A stretch of DNA of 64,000 bases from Rhizobium leguminosarum (GCF_004123835.1 NZ_MZMU01000003.1:1-64000), one strand, 5' to 3'; counted from the stretch's first letter, positions 26,132 to 35,778 are shown. Program-made: numbers and translations. The notes: a model not told the origin generated them from the letters alone.

Positions 26132-26334
26132 TCTCAGAAGCCTTGGAAGAGAAAGTCCAGCGCGCCGATGATGATATCGCTTTGTCCTTCAACATAGCGC
26201 GGCGAACCATCGCCGGTTTCGAGGCGATGCTGTGGCTGAGGAAAGGCTTCGGCTTATCCGGAGGCTGGACCGTGAACAATCAGTACGATCTGCTTGCCCG
26301 CCTCTTCGGACTGCAAAAGGTTAATAAAGTCTGA
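26128..26334 (+). pseudogene. C-terminal remnant of a DDE transposase (IS6-like)
   Basis: The frame yields about 68 residues whose last 50 (DDIALSFNIARRTIAGFEAM then LWLRKGFGL, ending GLQKVNKV) resemble the end of IS6-type transposases. The DDE catalytic core is missing, so it cannot be active. It overlaps the GFA stop codon and marks the left edge of the catabolic island. Family assignment is by motif memory and is less certain than the transposase origin. Confidence 0.6.
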
Positions 26335-26410
26335 AATCCACACCGCCAAAGGGATAATCGTGGTCCACAAAAATCTTTGCAACAAGCCCGAGACTTCCCG
26401 CTTGTATGAT

Positions 26411-26433
26411 GCATGACCCGAAACGTGTCATGC
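26411..26433. repeat. Short hairpin between transposase remnant and first dehydratase gene
   Basis: GCATGAC (26411-26417) pairs with GTCATGC (26427-26433) over CCGAAACGT. It lies 50 bases downstream of the minus-strand dehydratase gene's stop. There is no T-run on that strand, so terminator function is uncertain. Confidence 0.4.
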
Positions 26434-26482
26434 CGGACAGTAATTCGCGTAGACGATTTCACGTCATGCAGGTGGGGGAGGT

Positions 26483-27682
26483 TCAGTCAAAAAAGCCCGC
26501 ATCCTCTTCCCTGAGATATCTCCTGGCCGCTTCGGCGTCGATATCGAGGCCCAGCCCCGGCGCTTCCAGTAGGTCCACCATGCTGTCCTTCACAATCTGC
26601 GGCGGCAAGCCGATTACCAGATCCTCCCACCAGGGGTCGGAGGCGCTCGGATATTCGAACGCGATGTAATTTGCCGGCAACGTGGCGCAGACATTGATCA
26701 ACGCCCCGAGGCCCAGCAGGCCGTTAGCGACGCCGTGCGGTGCCATCAGGATCGAGTGCATGTAGGCGTGCTCGGCGACCCATTTGAGCTCGGCAATGCC
26801 GCCAATATCGGCTGGATCGGGGCCGATGACGCGCACCGCCTGCGTCTCGATCAGTTCCTTGAAATTGTGCCGCAGGTAGATCTGCTCACCAGTGTGGATT
26901 GGCGTCGAGGTGGAGGTTGTCAGTTCCCGATAGGCCTGCGGATTGACCCACGGCACGTAGTCGCCAGTCAGCATGTCCTCGAGCCACATCAAATTGTACT
27001 TCTCGACCGCGCGAGCGAACTTAATCGCATCGGGCAGCATCCAGCCCGGGCCGCAGTCGAGCGCCAGGCTGACTTTGTCGCCCAGCACTTCCTTCATCGC
27101 GATCACGCAGTCGAGCATGTGATTGAAACCGCGCTCGCTGATCACGCCCTGATCCATGGCACCGTGATAGTCGGCCTTCTTCTGCGTCACGCCGTAGTGG
27201 AAGCCCTCGATGGTGTCCTTCATGTTGGAGTGGAAAGAGATTCCTTGCTTGACCATGAAGAAGTTCTGCGGCTGCTCCATCATCCATTTGACGTCCGCGG
27301 CGTAATCTTCCGGCCGGTCGCCCGTGAGTTTCTGGCGAATCGAGCCGTTGTAGACGCGCACCTTGTCCCGCACCTTGCCGCCGAGCAGCTTATAGACGGG
27401 CACGCCCGCGGCCTTGCCGGCAATATCCCACAGCGCATGCTCAATAGCGCTCACCGCCGCGCCGTACGGCTTGAAAGAGCCGCGTTGGCGGATCTTCAGC
27501 ATTACTCGCTCGACGTCGGTCGGGTCCTCGCCGATCAGTGCTTCGCGGAAATGCAGCACAAAGGGCTTGAGGTAGGACTTGGTGAATTCGACTTCGCCCA
27601 AGCCATAGAGGCCCTCGTCCGTAACGATGCGGACGATCGGATGTCTGCCGATAACGGCGCAGCGCAGATCGGTGATCTTCAT
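26483..27682 (-). CDS. Enolase-superfamily protein A (mandelate racemase/sugar-acid dehydratase type)
   Basis: 399 residues. Metal ligands of the barrel domain are recognisable: D209 (LALDCGPG), E235 (MWLEDML) and E266 (HTGEQ). K145 sits in MVKQG, D289 in GPDPADIGG and H316 in MAPHGVANG. Sugar-acid dehydratases normally carry a His two residues after the first ligand; here the sequence is DCG, so that base is absent and the chemistry may rely on K145 or H316. It likely removes water from, or epimerises, an aldonic-type acid. It is the last gene of a minus-strand trio of related dehydratases, 17 bases after gene B. Confidence 0.85.
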   Translation of the reverse strand: MKITDLRCAVIGRHPIVRIVTDEGLYGLGEVEFTKSYLKPFVLHFREALIGEDPTDVERVMLKIRQRGSFKPYGAAVSAIEHALWDIAGKAAGVPVYKLLGGKVRDKVRVYNGSIRQKLTGDRPEDYAADVKWMMEQPQNFFMVKQGISFHSNMKDTIEGFHYGVTQKKADYHGAMDQGVISERGFNHMLDCVIAMKEVLGDKVSLALDCGPGWMLPDAIKFARAVEKYNLMWLEDMLTGDYVPWVNPQAYRELTTSTSTPIHTGEQIYLRHNFKELIETQAVRVIGPDPADIGGIAELKWVAEHAYMHSILMAPHGVANGLLGLGALINVCATLPANYIAFEYPSASDPWWEDLVIGLPPQIVKDSMVDLLEAPGLGLDIDAEAARRYLREEDAGFFD

Positions 27683-27699
27683 CTTCGTTCCTTTTCGCC

Positions 27700-29061
27700 T
27701 CAGCTCCAGGTGCGATCCCAGGAATATTCGTCGTCCCAGTGATCCGTGGGCTGCCAGATGCTGGTGACACCCGGCTGCAGATGCTGCGAGATCACCTCGT
27801 CGACAACGTCGTCAATCCCCAGGCCCGGCTTGTCCGGAACAGTGATAAACCCGTCCTTCACCAGCGGCTTGGGAAGGCCCGTGACGATATCGTCCCACCA
27901 GTCGACATCGGCGGAATGGTATTCGAGCGCCATGAAATTTTCGGTCGCCGTCGCGACGTGTGCGGCGGCCATTGCGGCGATTGGACTTTCTGCCATGTGG
28001 ATAGCCATGGCGACACCATGGTCCTGGGCCATATCTCCGATTTTCTTGGTCTCGAGGATGCCCCCACTGGTGAGCAGGTCCGGGTGGATAACGGAGACGC
28101 CGCCGCTGTTGAGCAGAGGCTCGAAGCCCTCCTTGAGGTATATGTCCTCGCCAGTGCAGATCGGCACCGTGGTGGAGTCCTGCAGTTGTCGGTATTGCTC
28201 GCTATACTGCCATGGGATCACATCCTCGAGCCAGGCTGGCACGTATTTTTCAATTCGCCTGGCAAGGCGAATGCCGTTCTGCACTGAGATGTGGCCGATG
28301 TGGTCGATGGCGAGCGGAATATCCATGCCGATGACCTCACGAACCTCGGCAATGTATTGCTCAAGGAAGTCGAGGCCCTTGTCGGAGAAGTGGAGGCCGG
28401 TAAACGGGTGCGGGACGTTATGCAAATCGTACGCAGCGTTGCGGACGCGCCGCTCTTCAATGGTCTTCAGCGGGCCGCGGCCGGGATGGTCGCGGTACCC
28501 TTCAAGTGAGCCGGCAGGAGACACGACCGCACCGGGCACATCCGCAATCTGCATCAGTCCCAAATCCATCTTGAGGAAGGTGAAGCCGAGCTCCATGCGC
28601 TGCTTGAGGCGCTTGCCGGTCTCGGTGCCGCTCGGCACGGTGGCGTCGGTATCGCAGTAGACGCGCACTTTCTCCCGAAAACGGCCGCCGAGCATCTGGT
28701 AGATGGGGATGCCATAGGCCTTGCCGGCAAGATCCCACAACGCGATTTCAACCGCCGACACGCCGCCGCCTTGCCGGCCGTGCCCGCCGAACTGCTTGAT
28801 CCGGCGAAACAGTCGATCGATGTGGCAAGGGTTCTCGCCAAGCAACCGGCTCTTCAGCATCAGCGCGTAGGTGGCGCTGGCACCGTCGCGCACCTCGCCA
28901 AGCCCGACGATGCCCTGGTTCGTGTAAATCTTGAGCAGCACTGAGGTGAACGGCGCGCCGACAATTTCGGCTACCCGCATGTCGGTGATGCGAAGGTCGG
29001 ATGGCTTGGAATGCGTGTTCACCCGATTGAGCGCCTCGTCGGCTCCATCTGCCTCTGGCAT
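27700..29061 (-). CDS. Enolase-superfamily protein B (sugar-acid dehydratase type)
   Basis: 453 residues with GAGGATAAATC before the ATG; an N-terminal extension of about 20 residues and a C-terminal tail ([17 protein letters not shown]) make it longer than its relatives. Ligands: D253 in DHIGH (with H254 and H257), E279 in AWLEDV, E305 in CTGED, then D328 and H355 (AIHMAESP); K164 in FLKMD is a candidate second base. The DHIGH/TGED/IHMAE pattern differs from proteins A, C and D, indicating another substrate or stereochemistry. It is separated from gene C by 68 bases. Confidence 0.85.
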   Translation of the reverse strand: MPEADGADEALNRVNTHSKPSDLRITDMRVAEIVGAPFTSVLLKIYTNQGIVGLGEVRDGASATYALMLKSRLLGENPCHIDRLFRRIKQFGGHGRQGGGVSAVEIALWDLAGKAYGIPIYQMLGGRFREKVRVYCDTDATVPSGTETGKRLKQRMELGFTFLKMDLGLMQIADVPGAVVSPAGSLEGYRDHPGRGPLKTIEERRVRNAAYDLHNVPHPFTGLHFSDKGLDFLEQYIAEVREVIGMDIPLAIDHIGHISVQNGIRLARRIEKYVPAWLEDVIPWQYSEQYRQLQDSTTVPICTGEDIYLKEGFEPLLNSGGVSVIHPDLLTSGGILETKKIGDMAQDHGVAMAIHMAESPIAAMAAAHVATATENFMALEYHSADVDWWDDIVTGLPKPLVKDGFITVPDKPGLGIDDVVDEVISQHLQPGVTSIWQPTDHWDDEYSWDRTWS

Positions 29062-29129
29062 GATTTATCCTCGTTGTGGTCGGAGAGGCTCGTCGTCGCG
29101 CACGCTGAGGCGGCGTAGAGCGTTGCTAG

Positions 29130-30296
29130 CTAATCCAGCTCTATCTCGTGATTTTGAAGGTAGTCGCGGTTCATTTCGACGCCGAGACCAGGCTTGGGCG
29201 TAAGCTTGAGGCTCCCGTTCGAAACATCGAGTGGTCTGTCGATGAGGTGATCGTATTTGTCCAGGTTCCACTCTGATGTTTCAAGCTTGTAGAAATTAGG
29301 AACGGTCATCATCACCTGCGCTCCCGCAACCACGTTGATGGGTCCTGCGGCGTCATGTGGCGAGACCGGGATGTAGTAGGCTTCGCATAGGGCAGAAATC
29401 TTCTTGAGTTCGGTGATGCCGCCGGTCCAGGTGACATCAGGCATGATGTAGTCGGCGAGCTTGTTTTCGAGCACCGGCACGAAATCCCACTTCGTGTGGC
29501 CGCGCTCGCCCCACGAAATAGCGGCGCTGACCTTCTCGCGGACCTGTCTGAGAGCGTTGAGGCTCTCCGGTGGACAAGGCTCCTCGAACCAGTCGATCTG
29601 ACCAGCTTCCTCGAGGCTCCGACAAAGGCGAATGGCGGTGGGAACGTCGAACCGGCCATGCGCATCGATGAGGATGTCGACATCAGGGCCTGCCGTTTCG
29701 CGGATCAGAGCCGTGAGTTCGGCGGCTTCGCGCTCATCCTTGCGGGTCATGCTGCCGTCGAGGTAGCCGTCCCGCTGTTCGCGAGGCTGTCCATCGGCGG
29801 TGCGGCCTTGGTGGGGGAAAGGATCGAACTTGAGCGCAGTGTGACCGGACTCGACGATGTCTCGAATTTCGCGGACCACAGCCTCTCTGCTGGTAAATTT
29901 GGCCTGGTTGGGATGGGTGTAGAGCGCAATTTCATCGCGTACCGGTCCACCCAACAGCTCGTAAATCGGCTTACCAAGAACTTTGCCTCGGATGTCCCAG
30001 AGGGCTATGTCGATGGCGCTTACGCATTCGACTGCCGCGCCGCGACTGCCCATATAGGTGAAGCTGCGGAATATCTTGTGCCACAGATACTCGATCCGCG
30101 CCGCGTCTTCGCCGGTAATTGCGGCACCGATCTGCCGCAGGATCGTGCAGAGGGCGCGATTGGCGAGCCTTGTCGTGGTGGTGATCTCGCCCCAGCCGCT
30201 CACCCCCTCGTCGGTCGTCACTTCGACGAACAGGAACTCTCCCCAATAAGAAGCATCGGATTTGATGAGCCACGGCCGAACGCTGGTGATTTTCAT
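29130..30296 (-). CDS. Enolase-superfamily protein C (galactonate-dehydratase-like)
   Basis: 388 residues. The layout matches the galactonate dehydratase group: metal ligands D211 (IDAHGR), E238 (WFEEP) and E264 (WGERG), with H213 and H314 (SPHDAAGP) as the base pair for syn or anti water elimination; K156 lies in ALKFD. The lid domain (residues about 1-115) has the 20s loop SDASYWGEF that shapes substrate choice. First gene of the minus-strand trio, directly downstream of the regulator gene, which is transcribed the same way. The actual sugar acid is unknown. Confidence 0.87.
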   Translation of the reverse strand: MKITSVRPWLIKSDASYWGEFLFVEVTTDEGVSGWGEITTTTRLANRALCTILRQIGAAITGEDAARIEYLWHKIFRSFTYMGSRGAAVECVSAIDIALWDIRGKVLGKPIYELLGGPVRDEIALYTHPNQAKFTSREAVVREIRDIVESGHTALKFDPFPHQGRTADGQPREQRDGYLDGSMTRKDEREAAELTALIRETAGPDVDILIDAHGRFDVPTAIRLCRSLEEAGQIDWFEEPCPPESLNALRQVREKVSAAISWGERGHTKWDFVPVLENKLADYIMPDVTWTGGITELKKISALCEAYYIPVSPHDAAGPINVVAGAQVMMTVPNFYKLETSEWNLDKYDHLIDRPLDVSNGSLKLTPKPGLGVEMNRDYLQNHEIELD

Positions 30297-30350
30297 CTCA
30301 ACTGCCTTTGATTGAAGTGGTCGGGATAATGATACTCCAGGCTACGTATT

Positions 30351-31073
30351 CTATCCTGCCCGAGCGGCGCTACGCGCACGCATGTGTTCGAGGATGTGCC
30401 GGCCGGAGCCCTCGACGTGGCGTGCAATGAGGTCGGCTGCCTCGTTCGCATTTCCCGCTTTTACATGCGCGATGAGCTCGCGATGCTCGCTAAGGATCGC
30501 GGCACGCCGGGCGAGCGTGAAGTTGAACCGCCGGCTCACGGCTCGAAGCACTTCGCGATGCTTCCACCAAAGCTCGGCGGCATGGCGGTTGTAGTGCTTT
30601 TGGTACATGACGGTGTGAAAGGCGGTGTCCAGCTCGCTGTGCCTCAACGTGTCGGCGAAGTCGTTCTCTTCAATCAGGCCTTGGATGCGTTCGAGTTCAG
30701 CAATGTCCTCGACGGTGGCCATATTCACGAACCATCGCGTCAGTGCTGGCTCGATCAAGACTCCGATCTCGTAGATGTCGCGAACAAAATCCTGATCTAT
30801 GGGCCGCACGCGCGCTCCGCGGTTGGGGACTAAGGTGACAAAGCCCTCCCCGCGCAACAGTTGCAGAGCCTCGCGCACGGGGTTGGTCGAAGTGCCGTGG
30901 CGCCGGGCGAGATCGGTGACCACAAGCCGTTCGTTGGCAGCGAGCCGCCCTTCGATGATGTCTTCCCTGATCAGTTGATAAAGCGAGGCGCCCTCGCTGG
31001 AGGCCCCGATAGCGTCGATCCCTTCGGGTGGCTGTGCTTTAAAATCGCTTGTTTCGGCCAAGGCTGTCCCCAA
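30351..31073 (-). CDS. GntR-family regulator, FadR/FCD subgroup
   Basis: About 240 residues, apparently from a TTG at 31073; no good ribosome site is visible and a slightly later start is possible. The winged HTH (about residues 30-95) includes RLVVTDLARRHGTSTNPVRE and the FCD ligand domain follows with Asp/His residues (ELDTAFH, later LSEHREL and IARHVEG) that usually bind a metal and a carboxylate effector. It lies between the dehydratase trio and the divergent ABC importer, so it probably controls both directions. TACATTG-type sites lie upstream. Confidence 0.87.
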   Translation of the reverse strand: MGTALAETSDFKAQPPEGIDAIGASSEGASLYQLIREDIIEGRLAANERLVVTDLARRHGTSTNPVREALQLLRGEGFVTLVPNRGARVRPIDQDFVRDIYEIGVLIEPALTRWFVNMATVEDIAELERIQGLIEENDFADTLRHSELDTAFHTVMYQKHYNRHAAELWWKHREVLRAVSRRFNFTLARRAAILSEHRELIAHVKAGNANEAADLIARHVEGSGRHILEHMRARSAARAG

Positions 31074-31081
31074 TCAATACA

Positions 31082-31189
31082 TACATTGCTCGGATATCAC
31101 GCGAGGTTTCGGTAAACAATGTACGATTTCTCTTATTGACAGGCAATCTGCGATCTGAAAACGTATGATCAGGTCAAAGGGATACATTG
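31082..31189. promoter_or_regulatory. Divergent control region with three TACATTG elements
   Basis: TACATTG occurs at 31082-31088 and 31183-31189, and its inverse CAATGTA at 31117-31123. The first and second form an inverted pair, and a TTGACA hexamer starts at 31136. The region separates the GntR gene from the ABC importer and would be the expected binding site of the GntR/FCD protein. Assignment is by position and repetition only. Confidence 0.45.
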
Positions 31190-31267
31190 GGTGGAAAGTC
31201 CCGCGACCGGGAGGAACGACCGCTCGCCTCGACGCAGAGCGGCATGGGAGAACCTGGAGGATACCCT

Positions 31268-32746
31268 ATGACGAGGATTTCACTCGGCGGTGCCGTCCTG
31301 CGCGGCACTGTCTCCACTGCTTTGATGGTATCGTTGATGTCCGCGTCGGCGCTGGCTGCGCCGGTCGACTTGAGCCAGTGGTCGCCGGAATATGTGCGCT
31401 CCATCGCCGGCACACAGGATTTTGACACGGCGGGCGATTGCGCCAAGGTCACTCCGCTCGACTACAAGGGGCGACTGACTTTCTGGTATCAGGGCGTGTT
31501 CGAGGGCGACCCCGACCTCCTGCGCCAGTACTACAAGGAGTTCTTCGAGACCTTCCGCAAAACCTATCCAAACATCCAGCTTGAGGAACAAGCCCTCACC
31601 TATAACGACCTTCTGGACAAGTTCCGGACTGCGCTCCTGGGCAATGCAGCTCCCATGGCGGTCCGGCTGCAAATCCTGGGTGGCACCGAGTTCGCCTCAA
31701 AGGGCTATCTGCAGCCGCTCAAACCCGAGGATATAGGGTATTCGACGGAAGACTTCTGGCCCGGCGCAATGAAGGCCGTGACCTGGGAGGGGGTGACCTA
31801 CGGGCTTCCAACCAACAATGAAACGATGGCGTTCATCTGGAACGCCGACGTCTTCAAGCGCGCAGGCCTCGATCCGGACAAGGCTCCGGCAACCTGGGAC
31901 GACGTCGTCAAGTATTCCAAGCAAATCCACGACAAGCTCGGCATTGCCGGTTACGGCCTCGTGGCTCGCAAGAATGCCGGCAACACGCCGTATCGCTTCA
32001 TGCCGCAGCTGTGGGCCTATGGCGGCGGCGTCTTCGACGAAGCCACTGCGAACCCGAGCTATAAGGAGGTCGAGCTCAATAGCCCGCAGAGCAAGGCGGC
32101 GCTGCAAGCCTCGTACGATATGTATGTTCGCGACAAGTCGGTTCCGGTTTCGGCACTTACCAACCAGCAGGCAGATAACCAGCCCCTCTTCCTCGCCGGC
32201 CAGCTCGGCATGATGGTCTCGCACCCATCCGACTACAACGTCATGCTCGACCTACAGAAGAAGGCGACGGGCCCCGACAAGGACAAGGCGCAGACCGTCA
32301 TCGACAACATGCGCTACGGTCTGATTCCGACCGGCCCCGACGGCAAGCGTGCCGTCGTGTTTGGCGGCTCGAACATTCACATCCTGAAACCCGAGTATGT
32401 CGAGGGCGGCAAGGTAGACGAGCCGGCTGCAAAGGCTATCATCTGCATGTGGACGAGCCCCGAATGGTCGCTGAAGATGGCCTACGCCGGCTCGAACCCG
32501 GGAAACCTTAACGGCTTCAAGACCAAATGGATGAAGGAGCGTCTGGACAACATCAAGTTCCTCGATGTCACGACCTCGATGCTGCCATACGGCATCCCGT
32601 TCCCGGCGCTGCCGCAGTCCCCCGAGATCATGAATATCATCGTGCCGGACATGCTGCAGAATGCCCTGACCGGAGCCATGACCGTCGACCAGGCAGCGGA
32701 CGACGCGGCCAAGAAGGTAAAAGACCTGATGGACGGCGGACTCTAG
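31268..32746 (+). CDS. ABC sugar-type solute-binding protein (family 1)
   Basis: 492 residues from the ATG at 31268, placed by GGAGG seven bases upstream; the frame is open to 31187. A signal peptide ends near SALAA (residue about 30). Family-1 features follow: LTFWYQGVFEGD, then GVTYGLPTNNETMAFIWNAD and a C-terminal lobe with ICMWTSPEWSLKMA. It is unusually long for the family (about 420). It binds a sugar or sugar-acid ligand in the periplasm for the permeases encoded downstream. A hairpin follows the stop, which usually raises binding-protein mRNA over permease mRNA. Confidence 0.9.
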   Translation: MTRISLGGAVLRGTVSTALMVSLMSASALAAPVDLSQWSPEYVRSIAGTQDFDTAGDCAKVTPLDYKGRLTFWYQGVFEGDPDLLRQYYKEFFETFRKTYPNIQLEEQALTYNDLLDKFRTALLGNAAPMAVRLQILGGTEFASKGYLQPLKPEDIGYSTEDFWPGAMKAVTWEGVTYGLPTNNETMAFIWNADVFKRAGLDPDKAPATWDDVVKYSKQIHDKLGIAGYGLVARKNAGNTPYRFMPQLWAYGGGVFDEATANPSYKEVELNSPQSKAALQASYDMYVRDKSVPVSALTNQQADNQPLFLAGQLGMMVSHPSDYNVMLDLQKKATGPDKDKAQTVIDNMRYGLIPTGPDGKRAVVFGGSNIHILKPEYVEGGKVDEPAAKAIICMWTSPEWSLKMAYAGSNPGNLNGFKTKWMKERLDNIKFLDVTTSMLPYGIPFPALPQSPEIMNIIVPDMLQNALTGAMTVDQAADDAAKKVKDLMDGGL

Positions 32747-32767
32747 TTTAAGCCTGGCCACGATCTG

Positions 32768-32794
32768 ACCGGCTGCGCCGAGACTGCAGCCGGT
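32768..32794 (+). terminator. Intra-operon hairpin after the binding-protein gene
   Basis: ACCGGCTGC (32768-32776) pairs perfectly with GCAGCCGGT (32786-32794), followed by TTGTTC. The T-tract is weak, so partial termination or 3'-end protection of the binding-protein message is more likely than full stop. Confidence 0.6.
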
Positions 32795-32823
32795 TTGTTC
32801 CCAAAAAATAAGGGCACGCCACC

Positions 32824-33783
32824 GTGACGATCTTGACCGGCAAGGCTGAGGCTCGCCGAAGACTGCAACCCGATAGGTCCGGCGTGCTGCGAAAGATTTG
32901 GGAGCATCGTGCTGACTACGCGTACGTGCTCCCTGCGATCGCCGTGATGCTCATCGTCATAGCCTATCCGATCTACTACACCATCGAGCTGTCGTTCTTT
33001 AATACGCCGCCTGGCCTGCAGCTCCGGGACAAGATTTTCATCGGCCTCGACAACTACGCGGCCATCCTCACAAGTCCGGTGTTCTGGAAGGTCACCTCAA
33101 ACACTCTTATCTGGACACTGGGATCCACCTTCATCGCATTTGTCCTGGGGTTTGCCTGCGCGCTGGCGCTCCATCGTGACTTTGTCGGCCGCGGCCTCCT
33201 GCGCGCCGTCCTGATCATTCCCTGGGTCATCAGCGCGGTCGCCGCGTCCTATATCTGGAAGTGGATCTACCATTCGGACTTTGGGATCATCGGCGCGGTG
33301 CTGGTCGGCCTCGGATTGGCCGACCGGCCGCCGAATTTCATCGACAGCGTCAGCACAGTGCTGCCGTCCCTGATCGTCGTCAATATCTGGCGGGAGTTTC
33401 CGTTTGCCATGATCATGATGATGGCTGGCCTGCAGACAGTCCCCGACCAGTTGCTGCGCGCCGCAAGAGTCGACGGAGCCAATGCATGGCAGCGGTTCTG
33501 GCACGTCACCTTCCCCCACTTGAGAAACGTCTCGACGGTGACGATCCTTCTGCTGGCAGTGGCCAACTTCAATTCTTTCATCATCCCCTGGATCATGACC
33601 GGCGGCGGGCCGTCGAACGCATCGCACATCTGGATCACCCACATTTATGAGCTCGCCTTCGGCCGCCAGCGCTGGGGTGTGGCATCGGCCTATTCGGTGC
33701 TGCTGTTCCTGATCCTGATGTCGCTCGGCTACTTCTACGTCCGTGCGCTAAGCGGCAACGAGCGGAAGGATGGGACCGCATGA
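32824..33783 (+). CDS. MalF-type ABC permease
   Basis: 319 residues, GTG start. Six membrane helices after a cytoplasmic N-terminus; the helix YVLPAIAVMLIVIAYPIYYT is the typical first one. The EAA coupling loop RAARVDGANAWQRFWHVTFP contacts the ATPase. The stop overlaps the ATG of the MalG-type gene (ATGA). It forms the channel of the sugar or sugar-acid importer of the island. Confidence 0.92.
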   Translation: MTILTGKAEARRRLQPDRSGVLRKIWEHRADYAYVLPAIAVMLIVIAYPIYYTIELSFFNTPPGLQLRDKIFIGLDNYAAILTSPVFWKVTSNTLIWTLGSTFIAFVLGFACALALHRDFVGRGLLRAVLIIPWVISAVAASYIWKWIYHSDFGIIGAVLVGLGLADRPPNFIDSVSTVLPSLIVVNIWREFPFAMIMMMAGLQTVPDQLLRAARVDGANAWQRFWHVTFPHLRNVSTVTILLLAVANFNSFIIPWIMTGGGPSNASHIWITHIYELAFGRQRWGVASAYSVLLFLILMSLGYFYVRALSGNERKDGTA

Positions 33784-34670
33784 GCACGATTGCCGAGACT
33801 GCTCCTCGAGGCCGGGCCCGTCGCCGTATGCGCATCGACGGATGGCGGTGGGGCGGACGCATCTTCCTCGCGTTCATGCTGCTTTACACCGCGTTGCCGA
33901 TGATCTGGATGCTGATCACCTCGATCAAGTCCGGCTTCGCGGCCATGCAATTCCCGCCGCAATGGTGGCCTGACCAACCGACCCTTGACAGCTACCAGAA
34001 GCTGCTCGACCCGCAAAACAGCGTCGGCCAGGACTTCCTTCGTTTCTTCTGGAACAGCCTTTTCGTCTCCACTGCCACGACCATCCTTTCGGTGATCGTG
34101 GCGGTTCCTGCGGCCTACGCGTTTTCGCGCTTCACCTTCCCGGGCCGGAATTTTCTGTTCTTCGCCGTCTTGCTTCGCAATATGTTCCCGGCGGTGATCT
34201 TTCTCGTGCCGCTCTTCATCCTGATGCGCGCGATCGGGCTGGTGAACACGCATGCGTCGCTCATTCTCACCTACCTCACATTCGGCCTGCCGCTGGCAAT
34301 CTGGCTCCTCAAAGGCTTCTACGACAACATCCCGGTGGAGCTCGAGCAGGCGGCGCGCATCGACGGAGCGACGCGGTTCCAGGCCTTTCTCCTGATCGTG
34401 ATGCCGCTCTCGGCGCCAGGAATCATCGCCACGGCGATCTACTCCTTCATCGGCGCGTGGAACGAGTACATCTACGCCTACACCTTCCTCTCCAAGAACG
34501 AGCAGTTGACACTGCCGGTCGGCATCCAGCGCTTCTTCTCGGAAAATACGACGGACTTTCCGGGCCTGATGGCGGCCAGCTTTATGATGAGCGTGCCCGT
34601 CGTGGTCCTGTTCCTCCTGCTGCAACGATACTTCGTACGCGCCCTTACAGAAGGCGCAGTTAAACACTAG
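33780..34670 (+). CDS. MalG-type ABC permease
   Basis: 296 residues, start overlapping the previous stop by four bases. The basic N-terminal tail (RGRARRRMRIDG) precedes six helices. The EAA loop is EQAARIDGATRFQAFLLIVMP and IGAWNEYIYAYTFL is the conserved C-terminal helix of this group. It pairs with the MalF-type protein. Confidence 0.92.
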   Translation: MSTIAETAPRGRARRRMRIDGWRWGGRIFLAFMLLYTALPMIWMLITSIKSGFAAMQFPPQWWPDQPTLDSYQKLLDPQNSVGQDFLRFFWNSLFVSTATTILSVIVAVPAAYAFSRFTFPGRNFLFFAVLLRNMFPAVIFLVPLFILMRAIGLVNTHASLILTYLTFGLPLAIWLLKGFYDNIPVELEQAARIDGATRFQAFLLIVMPLSAPGIIATAIYSFIGAWNEYIYAYTFLSKNEQLTLPVGIQRFFSENTTDFPGLMAASFMMSVPVVVLFLLLQRYFVRALTEGAVKH

Positions 34671-34680
34671 GGAGTTGCCG

Positions 34681-35778
34681 GTGGCCCACGTGGTCCTCAA
34701 AGATCTTGTCAAGACCTATGGCAGCTTCAAAGCTGTCAACGATGTTTCGCTGACGGTCAATGACGGCGAATTCGTTGCGCTCGTCGGCCCTTCAGGCTGC
34801 GGCAAAACAACCACGCTCAATCTTGTGGCGGGGCTGATCCCCATCACATCGGGCGACATCGTCATCGGGGACCGGGTGGTCAACGACCTCGACCCCAAGG
34901 ACCGGGACATCGCAATGGTCTTCCAGAACTACGCGCTCTATCCGCAAAAATCGGTCTATAAAAATCTGGCGTTCCCGCTGCAGATGCGCAAACTGCCAAG
35001 GGACGAGATCGACAAGAAGGTCAAGGAAGCAGCGCGAGTGCTCGACATGACGCAGCTGCTCGAGCGCAAGCCGCGCGAACTTTCGGGCGGGCAACAGCAG
35101 CGTGTGGCCCTGGGCCGCGCCCTCGTTCGCGATCCGGCGGTATTCCTGATGGATGAACCACTCTCCAACCTCGACGCGAAGCTGCGCGTGCAGATGCGGT
35201 CGGAGATCAAGCGCTTCCACCAGGACCTCAAGGCAACGATCATCTATGTGACGCACGACCAGCTCGAAGCCGTGACCATGGCCGATAGGATGGCGGTGAT
35301 GAACGGCGGCTACCTCCAGCAATACGATTCACCGGCGCAGGTCTTTGCCCATCCGGTGAACATGTTCGTCGCCAGTTTCGTCGGCAGCCCGGCAATGAGC
35401 CTTGTTCCGCTGGAGGCATCGACGGCAAGCGGCAATACTGTGTTGACCAGCGCGGAGGGCTGGCGCCTCGAGCTCTCGCCACACAACGCCCAGAAGGTCG
35501 CGAGGGCAACCACCAAGAAAGTCGTGCTCGGTGCACGTCACTCGACGATCAAGCTGCACAAGAGTGCGGTGCCAGGAAGCATTCCTGCCAAGGCCTATAC
35601 GGTGGAGCCGACCGGAGACGTCACTTTCGTACAGGCGTTCCTGTCTGGCGCCATCGTCAACGTCAGCGTGCCGCCGACCATTGCCGTCGCGCCCGATGAA
35701 CAGATTTGGCTCGAGTTCGACCAGGAGCGGATGCATCTGTTCGACGGCGAAACAGAAATGGCCCTCAAGGCCAACTGA
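34681..35778 (+). CDS. MalK/UgpC-type ABC ATPase
   Basis: 365 residues from GTG 34681, six bases after GGAG; a TTG at 34675 would add two residues. Walker A GPSGCGKTT near residue 37, signature LSGGQQQRVALGRAL, Walker B VFLMDEPLSNLDAKLR and the H-loop THDQ are all present. The C-terminal MOP-like regulatory domain (from about residue 235) is typical of carbohydrate importers. It completes the island's transporter, so this importer, unlike the Dpp-type one at 5-9 kb, is self-sufficient. Confidence 0.94.
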   Translation: MAHVVLKDLVKTYGSFKAVNDVSLTVNDGEFVALVGPSGCGKTTTLNLVAGLIPITSGDIVIGDRVVNDLDPKDRDIAMVFQNYALYPQKSVYKNLAFPLQMRKLPRDEIDKKVKEAARVLDMTQLLERKPRELSGGQQQRVALGRALVRDPAVFLMDEPLSNLDAKLRVQMRSEIKRFHQDLKATIIYVTHDQLEAVTMADRMAVMNGGYLQQYDSPAQVFAHPVNMFVASFVGSPAMSLVPLEASTASGNTVLTSAEGWRLELSPHNAQKVARATTKKVVLGARHSTIKLHKSAVPGSIPAKAYTVEPTGDVTFVQAFLSGAIVNVSVPPTIAVAPDEQIWLEFDQERMHLFDGETEMALKAN

